Source of the DNA: Pirellula staleyi DSM 6068
Lineage (GTDB): Bacteria; Planctomycetota; Planctomycetia; Pirellulales; Pirellulaceae
Assembly: GCA_945900945.1 (NCBI GenBank)
Contig: CAMDKL010000031.1
Span: 1-43,904 of the forward strand
DNA: 43,904 nt
Direction of reading: 5' to 3'
Each line of letters starts with the position of its first letter. The stretch's first letter is position 1. Below the pieces are notes generated by a model, which saw only the letters and a program-made list of their open reading frames with translations, was not told where the DNA came from and did not search any database. Shown in pieces: positions 36,875-43,904 of this stretch. The translations under genes and the position numbers were made by a program.

Positions 36875-38425
36875 ATGAACTTAATCAAACGATCGGAGCT
36901 CCCGTTTGTGCGGGCAGTCTCACAGCTCAATTACGCAAACCCTTTTTTGCAGCAACGACTTGATCTCGAGCGCGCGGCACTTGGGCAGGATTTCGTGACA
37001 GAGCTTCACCCCTTTTGGAGTTTTGCGGCGAATGAGACGAAAAGTCGTAGGGCAAACGTATTAAGAATCGCACAAAGAGTTGCACCAATTGCGAAAACGA
37101 TACGAGCGAAGCTTCTTGCGGGAGAACCTGCAACCGACGAGGAGCTCGAATGGTACGATGACCTAGCCCTCTACATTCTGTTCTATGAATTATTCGACGA
37201 CTGGGGGCAATTGAGTCCGCCAAGTTTCAAGGACATAACAGTTTGCCAGGAAGAAGTCTGGAAGCGGTTTGCCAAAGCGTTTGAATATTGGCTTGGGCTG
37301 CCTGGTCTACAGTTGCCATCCTCGGCACAGGTTCTACACCTATTTGCCCTATTCAATCAGATCTACCGTGCATTCTACAACATCTTTGAATGTGTGATTG
37401 GTCAATCGCTACCAGCGGCAAACCTTCGGGCGCAAATATGGCAATCGATATTTACGCATGATCTGCGGCGCTATCGACGAAGTCTCTATCGAACGATGCA
37501 TCACGTTACAACGTTGGTGATTGGTCCGAGCGGCAGCGGCAAAGAGCTTGTGGCTCAAGCGATTGGGATGTCGCGTTATATTCCGTTCGATCCGAAATCC
37601 AGACGATTCGCGACACAGCCGGCGGAAAGCTATTTTGCGATCAACATATCGGCGTTCTCGACTAGCGTGATTGAATCCGAGTTGTTTGGTCACGCCAAGG
37701 GTGCCTTTACGGACGCGTCGAGTACGAGAGCGGGTTGGCTGGACGCCTGCGGTGAACACGGCTCTTTACTTCTGGACGAGATTGGCGAACTAGAGCCGAC
37801 CACTCAAGTCAAGCTATTGCGAGTATTGCAAAATCGCCAGTACCAACGCTTGGGCGAAACCAAAATTCGAGAATTTCAAGGAAAAATTATCGCAGCGACG
37901 AACCGAAACTTGGGGTTCGAGATCGAGCAGCGTACATTCCGCGAAGATTTATACTACCGATTGTGTGCCGATGTCATTGAGACACCCACATTGTTCAGTC
38001 AATTACAAGACAATCCAGCAGTTTTAGCGAACATCGTAGCGTACATTGCCAAACGCATTGCTCCCGACGAGCAAACGACATTGACCTCCGAAGTGGTAGA
38101 GTGGTTGCAAAGGCATATGCCGTCCGGTTACCAATGGCCCGGCAACATTCGGGAATTAGAGCAGTGTGTTCGTAATATCATGATCCGCGATCATTACGCT
38201 CCGTCCCCCAGTGCGGCGATCGCGAGCGGAGAAGCCAAGAATTCGCGAGTGGATTCAGAGTCCTTAGAATTAGCAAAGGACATCCACTCGATTTCGTTGA
38301 CCGCAGATGAGTTGCTGCAACGATATTGCCGGATTGCTTACCGGCAAACCAAGAGTTTTGAAAAAGCAGCCAAACTTTTGCAATTGGATCGGCGGACGGT
38401 TCGTGCGAAGGTAGATACGGTTTAG
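36875..38425 (+). CDS. Sigma-54-dependent transcription activator with a novel N-terminal domain
   Basis: The protein has 516 residues from ATG 36875. The frame extends upstream to 36788, but that part is the repeat array. N-terminal region 1-205: helical, no receiver, GAF or PAS motif visible, rich in Trp, Tyr and Phe. AAA+ region: Walker A GPSGSGKE at 217-224, the loop GAFTDA at 276-281 where GAFTGA is normal, Walker B SLLLDEIGELEP, and the FREDLYYRL sensor block. C-terminal helix-turn-helix (KSFEKAAKLLQLDRRTVRAKV) of Fis type. It should bind enhancer sites and drive sigma-54 RNA polymerase. The Gly-to-Asp change in the sigma-contacting loop is unusual, but the essential Thr is kept. It is divergent from the VIT-VWA gene, its probable target. 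Confidence 0.88.
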   Translation: MNLIKRSELPFVRAVSQLNYANPFLQQRLDLERAALGQDFVTELHPFWSFAANETKSRRANVLRIAQRVAPIAKTIRAKLLAGEPATDEELEWYDDLALYILFYELFDDWGQLSPPSFKDITVCQEEVWKRFAKAFEYWLGLPGLQLPSSAQVLHLFALFNQIYRAFYNIFECVIGQSLPAANLRAQIWQSIFTHDLRRYRRSLYRTMHHVTTLVIGPSGSGKELVAQAIGMSRYIPFDPKSRRFATQPAESYFAINISAFSTSVIESELFGHAKGAFTDASSTRAGWLDACGEHGSLLLDEIGELEPTTQVKLLRVLQNRQYQRLGETKIREFQGKIIAATNRNLGFEIEQRTFREDLYYRLCADVIETPTLFSQLQDNPAVLANIVAYIAKRIAPDEQTTLTSEVVEWLQRHMPSGYQWPGNIRELEQCVRNIMIRDHYAPSPSAAIASGEAKNSRVDSESLELAKDIHSISLTADELLQRYCRIAYRQTKSFEKAAKLLQLDRRTVRAKVDTV

Positions 38426-38434
38426 GAGAGGTGT

Positions 38435-39802
<1,368 letters not shown>

Positions 39803-39893
39803 CTATCCCGTGAAATCTGGAATGGAGTAGTGTAACTTAAACTCAGTTATCCAGCGACCATCGTCATCCAGGTAACCAAAAGTTTGTGTTTTC

Positions 39894-40610
39894 ATGTCCA
39901 CTACTACTTCCTTCACTAAGCCACTTCGCGTTTTGACCGTTGCTCAAATCCGTGCGGTGGATGCCATTGCAGTTTGCGATTTTGGAATGAACAGTCTTGT
40001 TTTGATGGAGAACGCTGGTCGAGGCTGCGCAGATTGGATCGACACGAAACTGAATCGATCAAGCGATGTCGTAGTCTTATGCGGGCCCGGTAATAACGGC
40101 GGGGACGGTCTCGTCATCGCGCGGCATCTGTATGCGATGGGACATCGCCTCAGTCTTTGGATGGTCGCTGAACACGGTAAACTATCGCAAGACGCCGAAG
40201 CGAATTTGAAAATAGTCGAACATACCAAGATACGCATCGGCTGGATTGGGGACTGGCTATCTCCGCCCGAATTGGATCGAGTAAGGAATCAACTGCAAAC
40301 CGACTGTACAAATAGTCAAATGGTCATCGATGCATTGTTGGGTACTGGCGCAACTGGCCAACCACGGCCCATGATGGCAGACATACTTCGCCTGGCTAAC
40401 GCGTCCATGCTGCAACGTATCGCGATCGATATTCCCACTGGGCTTAATGCGGAAACTGGAGAACCATCGGACCCCACGTTTCATGCCAACGCAACTTTGA
40501 CTTTTGTGGCCAAGAAGCCAGGCTTCTTGGAAACCTGTGCGACGGAATATTTAGGAACGGTACACATCCTCCCCATCGGCGTTCCTCCAGAAGTCTTCGA
40601 TCGCATCTAA
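39894..40610 (+). CDS. nnrE: NAD(P)H-hydrate epimerase (YjeF N-terminal domain)
   Basis: This 238-residue protein corresponds to the stand-alone YjeF_N domain, without the C-terminal dehydratase part found in fused bacterial Nnr proteins. Blocks are MENAGRGCADW (substrate side), VVLCGPGNNGGDGLVIARHL, VIDALLGTGATGQPRP and AIDIPTGLNAETGEP with the catalytic Asp. It converts R-NADHX and R-NADPHX to the S forms for repair. The partner dehydratase is not in the window. The ATG at 39894 has no clear ribosome binding site. A compound hairpin element follows its stop directly. Confidence 0.9.
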   Translation: MSTTTSFTKPLRVLTVAQIRAVDAIAVCDFGMNSLVLMENAGRGCADWIDTKLNRSSDVVVLCGPGNNGGDGLVIARHLYAMGHRLSLWMVAEHGKLSQDAEANLKIVEHTKIRIGWIGDWLSPPELDRVRNQLQTDCTNSQMVIDALLGTGATGQPRPMMADILRLANASMLQRIAIDIPTGLNAETGEPSDPTFHANATLTFVAKKPGFLETCATEYLGTVHILPIGVPPEVFDRI

Positions 40611-40611
40611 G

Positions 40612-40725
40612 CGATAGGTCCGGCTGTCCTCAGCCGGACGCATCGCGAAAAGCCGATGTACTCCAGTCAGCCTGAGGACAGGCTGGAATAATTCTGTGTC
40701 AGCCTGAGGACAGGCTGACCTATCG
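40612..40725. repeat. Compound element: three hairpins within a 9-bp terminal inverted repeat
   Basis: CGATAGGTC (40612-40620) and GACCTATCG (40717-40725) are exact inverted copies at the two ends. Inside are three hairpins: 40618-40639 (GTCCGGCTG-TCCT-CAGCCGGAC), 40668-40685 (CAGCCTG-AGGA-CAGGCTG) and 40698-40719 (GTCAGCCTG-AGGA-CAGGCTGAC), the last two being copies of one unit. It lies between two convergent genes, starting just after the nnrE stop and ending 5 bp before the stop of the small membrane protein gene. It looks like a MITE/REP-type element that may also end transcription. Confidence 0.75.
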
Positions 40726-40729
40726 TGGG

Positions 40730-40945
40730 TCAGGTTTTGTCGTGGAAAAGCCGTGCGGCTGTTGATACCCGCACCAATAGAACTCCGCAACGCATCACGC
40801 CTAGGCCAGCGAGCATAACGACTGCCGATTCGATGATGCGGGGGCTGTTAATGTCACTTAAAAACACTAAGCCTATTCGAAGCATGTAGAGCGAAACAAG
40901 AACCAGAAGCCAGCCAGCGATTTCTCGCACCCAAAAAAATATCAT
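40730..40945 (-). CDS. Small membrane protein, translationally coupled
   Basis: This 71-residue protein has two hydrophobic segments (about 8-30 and 40-58) and a basic C-terminal end. Its ATG overlaps the stop of the preceding gene (ATGA), which is the main reason to believe it. No family is recognised. It probably acts with the larger membrane protein encoded upstream. Confidence 0.55.
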   Translation of the reverse strand: MIFFWVREIAGWLLVLVSLYMLRIGLVFLSDINSPRIIESAVVMLAGLGVMRCGVLLVRVSTAARLFHDKT

Positions 40946-41790
40946 TTCAAACCCTTCATGCCAATTCTATCTGCCAGGCCCTTCTTCCGGATTTTTGGCC
41001 GCTTCGTCACAACAAGTGTAGGCTGTGGTGCCGCTGCCTGTTTCTTAAGAAGCTGCTTCTGACGTTGCCGTTCGAATCCCAACAAATCACGGTAGTTTGC
41101 AATCAGCTGCACCGATCGCAAATAAAGGCTCGCTTGCGCAGGCCCAAGCTGACGCCAAGAGTTTTCACGAGCCAAAACCAACATTGCAACCATGAAAACG
41201 AGCAAGAGAGCACCAGGCCAGACAGCTTGCCCATTCTGCAATGACCATTGTAGCCAGCGATCGGATTGTCGCCCTATAGGTACGTTTGTCAACAAGAACA
41301 TGGCCAACATGACTACGAAGGTCATGTGCAACATTTGAATCGCTGGGCTCACCATCGCGTATGGGATGCGTGGTTTGGTTGAACCCTCTTTGTCGATTGG
41401 AAACCCGATGAGTCGCAAAAGAAAATCGGAAACGAATCTGTGTGTTTGAGGCATGTTCATCGCTGCGACGATTGCAAACATGGCTACGAGGACAAAGAAG
41501 ATCCCCGATGAGAATGGTTCGAGAGACTGGCCGATTGGCTCTTGAAAGAACAGACTAGTTTGAAGTGCAACAAGGGCAAACCAGCCAACTCGAAATGCAA
41601 CACAGCATAGGACTATTGCGAGAAACGACAACCTCAGTACCATGCTCAGGCCATCGGTAATTCCCAGAAGCAATTCAAGGCAAAGACCGATGGCTAATAG
41701 TTGTATCAGCCCGCCAATGATCCGAAACGCCTGCAATTGCGATGCGTTCGAGTCGGCCACTGTACGATTGGAATTGCTTGAAATGCTCAT
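40942..41790 (-). CDS. Membrane protein of unknown function with a basic C-terminal tail
   Basis: This 282-residue protein has a polar N-terminus of about 20 residues. About five hydrophobic segments follow (near 27-45, 49-66, 92-112, 155-172, 188-205). The cytoplasmic-looking tail of about 70 residues has many Lys/Arg/Gln (QRQKQLLKKQ, KRPKIRKKGLADR). I recognise no motif. The gene is coupled to the 71-residue membrane protein gene by an ATGA overlap, so the pair probably forms one complex. Confidence 0.6.
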   Translation of the reverse strand: MSISSNSNRTVADSNASQLQAFRIIGGLIQLLAIGLCLELLLGITDGLSMVLRLSFLAIVLCCVAFRVGWFALVALQTSLFFQEPIGQSLEPFSSGIFFVLVAMFAIVAAMNMPQTHRFVSDFLLRLIGFPIDKEGSTKPRIPYAMVSPAIQMLHMTFVVMLAMFLLTNVPIGRQSDRWLQWSLQNGQAVWPGALLLVFMVAMLVLARENSWRQLGPAQASLYLRSVQLIANYRDLLGFERQRQKQLLKKQAAAPQPTLVVTKRPKIRKKGLADRIGMKGLK

Positions 41791-41991
41791 CGAATGGCTC
41801 CTTGAAACTTGCTTCGTCCCGTCTTAGCGGCATTGAGTTCCGACATGATCGAATGAATGGCATTCCGCTCCCCAGAAAGTGAACTAGTTGCGCCGCATCG
41901 TAACGATACTTGGTAATGACGGCAACTGTACCCAACGGACGACAGTTATTTGCTGCCTAGTGCTTCTTCAAGTCTTAAATTTGGGGATGGC

Positions 41992-42052
41992 CACAGTGTA
42001 GAACGGCACTCCGTGCCGTTTTTCTCGGCACGGAGTGCCGAGCTACACTGTG
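41992..42052. repeat. Long hairpin, 27-bp arms with two mismatches
   Basis: Arms 41992-42018 and 42026-42052 pair around a 7-nt T-rich loop: CACAGTGTAG, two mismatched bases, then CGGCACTCCGTGCCG. The inner part CGGCACTCCGTGCCG is itself nearly palindromic. Such elements are typically dispersed in planctomycete genomes. Confidence 0.75.
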
Positions 42053-42212
42053 TTGCAACGCCACTTTTTAGTGTTGAAGACGCATTACTTCAGAAATGCA
42101 TTTCGTGCGCTAAACCTTCCCTAGAAAAACTAAGTCGGAACACTTTACTTTGAATTATTTTTGGAATTTTCTTGTGTTCCGTGTTGGGCGATGCTCCATT
42201 CACCTTCGTTCA

Positions 42213-42232
42213 GGCGGGAGTCAGCTCCCGCC
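42213..42232. repeat. Short GC-rich hairpin GGCGGGAG/CTCCCGCC
   Basis: An 8-bp perfect stem with a 4-nt TCAG loop. It lies 19 bp before the possible small lipoprotein gene and could be a leader or terminator hairpin. Confidence 0.6.
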
Positions 42233-42250
42233 ATTAATTTCTAAGGTCTG

Positions 42251-42493
42251 ATGCGAAAGCCAGATACGGAAGCCGCCCATGAACAAGCTCGCAAGCTCAC
42301 TGCGCCGATCTTTTCTGTTGCCATTGTGGTTGGCTTGATTTTGGCCGCTGGGGGATGTGGTAGTCCTCTCCATGGTTTATTTTCGGATGCAACTATTCCT
42401 GCAGCGAGTCACTTTGGAAGTTCCTCGAATCGCTACGACGCCGGAGTGTTGTTTGCAAATGGGCAAGGCAAGGGCGAAAAGCCACTCGAATGA
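42251..42493 (+). CDS. Possible short lipoprotein, 80 residues
   Basis: ATG at 42251 follows TAAGGTCTG, an acceptable ribosome binding site. The product has a hydrophobic segment (IFSVAIVVGLILAAGG) ending at Cys36 in GGC, like a lipoprotein signal though the residues before Cys are a poor lipobox. After it comes a short Ser/Gly-rich tail. No family is recognised. In this decayed stretch it could equally be the 5' remnant of a longer lipoprotein gene. Confidence 0.35.
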   Translation: MRKPDTEAAHEQARKLTAPIFSVAIVVGLILAAGGCGSPLHGLFSDATIPAASHFGSSSNRYDAGVLFANGQGKGEKPLE

Positions 42494-42499
42494 GAGCGA

Positions 42500-42590
42500 G
42501 CCAAACACAGTTTGGCGAAATGGGAATGAGGGTCTAGCCATGTTTGGCTTTTAGCGCACCTTTTGCGTTGTGGCAATAGAATTTTGCCAC
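42500..42590. repeat. Two short perfect hairpins
   Basis: GCCAAAC-ACA-GTTTGGC (42500-42516) and GTGGCAA-TAGAATT-TTGCCAC (42570-42590) are perfect 7-bp stems. The second resembles a TGGCAA...TTGCCA repeat I recall as dispersed in Pirellulaceae. They lie between the small lipoprotein frame and the DUF932 pseudogene. Confidence 0.5.
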
Positions 42591-42791
42591 CCTCCGGGCT
42601 GCATTGGCTTTTCAATACCCATGAATATGATGGGGAACAAGCTCGACAAATATTCGAAGATCGAATTCGACTTTTCGCTTTCAAACCTGCCTTCGTCGGC
42701 TGTCATCCATCGGGGCTCTCGGCAGCTTGGTCGTAATCGCCGAGCCGCATCGCTTCCATCATCGATAGCCATGCCGTTTGTGGGTCCATGG

Positions 42792-43549
42792 CTACACCGC
42801 GAGCGTCAGCAGAGCGCCGATTCAAGCATCCTGCTCAATCCGATCACCAGCATTCCTCAAGCGACCCGTCAATCGAGTCAGAGCGTCGACCGCATGAAAC
42901 ACCGTGAACTTGCCACCATTAGCTGCGATCATGCCGATCGCACTTTTGATAAGGTTCGCCGTCCCACTTCGCTATTCCAAACGAAGAAGCCAGGCGCGAA
43001 CTGTTCGCCACCGATCTCGACCCAGGCTGAGTCGTCGATCAAGAAAGCGAACATATCTTGCTGTCCCGCGTAGAAGCCGGTTGCACCGTTGAATCCCTTT
43101 GGCGGAGCGTGAAACTCAGTGGCCTCGTTACGAACCCTTTCGAGAAGGTCCGCATCGAACATCCGAGTGTAGCTCGCACCATGAATGGAACGCAGTGTCT
43201 CGCCTTGGGTCAGCAATTGCAGTGGTTTCCCGTTGTGTGGGATAGTTTCGCGTAGGACACGCGAAGCGGGTTCGGCACTGAGCCGATTAACGGTTTCCCT
43301 TTGGACTGCAGCCAGTGAGCACAATTGCCCAAAGCTCCAATCGTTTAGGGAATGAATGCCAATGCCACCGATTGGAAAGCCCAGTTCCAAGCCCATCGGG
43401 CAAGGAGTGAACTCGGTTGGCAATTGCCAATGAAGAGTCGAACTTTCCTTCATCCGATTGCAATGGGATTGAAGTGCTTCAAAGCTTTCGAATCGTTCGT
43501 CGTTAGGACGGGAGAAAAGTTGCTGAGAAGCCCGTTTAAGATTGGCCAT
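42792..43549 (-). pseudogene. DUF932-like gene, disrupted by internal deletion, frameshift and stop
   Basis: ATG 43549 has AGGAG 8 nt upstream and opens a frame with DUF932-type blocks: a middle QGETLRSIHGASYTRMFDADLL and the conserved FAPGFFVWNSEVGRRTL. The frame then stops at 42929, where similarity should go on for some 150 residues. In another frame the end of such a protein appears (GKFTVFHAVDALTRLTGRL and RNAGDRIEQDA), but it is interrupted by TGA at 42822-42824, before IGALLTLAV and the final stop at 42792. So a central segment is missing and at least two further lesions exist. DUF932 proteins are typical of plasmids and phages, which fits an acquired, decaying gene. Confidence 0.6.
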
Positions 43550-43786
43550 GAGAATATCTCCTATGGACCGCGAGTAGAGAAAAAACCAAGAAACAACCAA
43601 AGGATTGCACCACTGATCCTCGTTCGACAAAGAAAAGTCGAACGAAAACCGATGCTTACGTCATCTACTCGAAACAGCGAGAGTCAGAGAGCGAGGAGGA
43701 ACGATTCAGTTATGACAAGGCAAAAAAAGCGTGCTCTTTGCGTTATGCAACCGGCCAATAAAAACGTACCAACGAACCCACTTCTG

Positions 43787-43882
43787 GGTGGGACAGTCGG
43801 TTCACGCGGAAGTTTCTTGTTGGCTGCCATGCCTAAAGGTGATTTGAAGCTTCGTTATTTCGCGTGAATCGACTGTCCTACC
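43787..43882. repeat. 22-bp inverted repeats 52 bp apart
   Basis: GGTGGGACAGTCGGTTCACGCG (written here in two parts: GGTGGGACAGT at 43787-43797, CGGTTCACGCG to 43808) is matched inversely by 43861-43882 with two mismatches. The unit of 96 bp could be a MITE-like element or the remnant ends of one. No gene is supported around it between 43550 and the window end. Confidence 0.6.
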
Positions 43883-43904
43883 GAGATTGCCAATCCTGCA
43901 ATGC

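Larger units (their letters stand above)
41791..42250. other. Intergenic region rich in hairpins
   Basis: No gene is supported here. It holds the two hairpins at 41992-42052 and 42213-42232. The rest is plain AT-rich sequence. Confidence 0.45.

Noticed and set aside
36625-36930. N-terminal extension of the VIT-VWA protein by 102 residues
   Set aside because: It covers the sigma-54 promoter and repeat array, and a proper signal peptide begins only at 36624.
43352-43867. A 171-codon plus-strand frame near the right edge
   Set aside because: It runs opposite to the DUF932 gene, whose start has an excellent ribosome binding site and recognisable protein; the frame's product has no domain-like features.

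Overview
The window most resembles a planctomycete of the Pirellulaceae (Rhodopirellula/Blastopirellula relatives). The evidence is two sets of the planctomycete-typical DUF1549/DUF1553 cytochrome-type proteins paired with DUF1501 proteins, a sulfatase, secreted multidomain proteins, many GTG/TTG starts, weak ribosome binding sites and loosely packed genes on both strands. No taxonomic search was possible, so this rests on gene families alone.

Layout. 1-0.4 kb: the end of an IS66-like element beside a GntR-regulator remnant. 0.4-8.8 kb: a thioredoxin-domain/DUF255 protein, a membrane protein of unknown function, a DUF885 metallopeptidase-like protein, an acyltransferase 3, a Tgl-type transglutaminase-like protein and a small secreted Gly-rich protein. 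9.0-17.0 kb: a three-gene operon (DUF1549/1553, DUF1501, PPC-domain protein) with an intact PIG-L deacetylase gene on one side and a twice-deleted relic of the same gene on the other. 17.0-20.1 kb: a lipid group of a DagK-like lipid kinase, a CarF/TMEM189-type plasmanylethanolamine desaturase and an overlapping fatty-acid-hydroxylase/sterol-desaturase-family membrane oxidase. 20.1-24.5 kb: a possible DUF2617 protein, glycogen synthase plus a GalT-like nucleotidyltransferase, and a bestrophin. 24.5-33 kb: a redoxin/cytochrome/copper-monooxygenase/EF-hand fusion, a sulfatase and the second DUF1549/1553-DUF1501 pair. 33.0-33.6 kb: a truncated radical SAM gene. 33.7-38.4 kb: the most striking region, described below. 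38.4-43.9 kb: argG, NAD(P)HX epimerase, two coupled membrane proteins, and a decayed stretch with several hairpin repeats and a DUF932 pseudogene.

The best candidate for a distinct system is 33.7-38.4 kb. A secreted VIT-VWA protein ends in a Gly-rich stretch, a hydrophobic helix and a basic tail, like a GlyGly-CTERM sorting signal. The next gene downstream is a rhombosortase-like rhomboid protease, the enzyme family that processes such tails. The VIT-VWA gene is preceded by a near-consensus sigma-54 promoter (TGGCAC-N5-GTGC). At 110-150 bp upstream of the predicted start site lie four direct repeats of TGTGCA type spaced exactly 11 bp. The divergent gene next to these repeats encodes a sigma-54 activator with an unrecognised helical N-terminal domain and GAFTDA in place of GAFTGA. 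Substrate, processing protease, promoter, enhancer and activator therefore sit together in 5 kb, suggesting one inducible envelope-protein display or release system. The lipid group at 17-20 kb is a second candidate, for ether-lipid (plasmalogen-type) metabolism.
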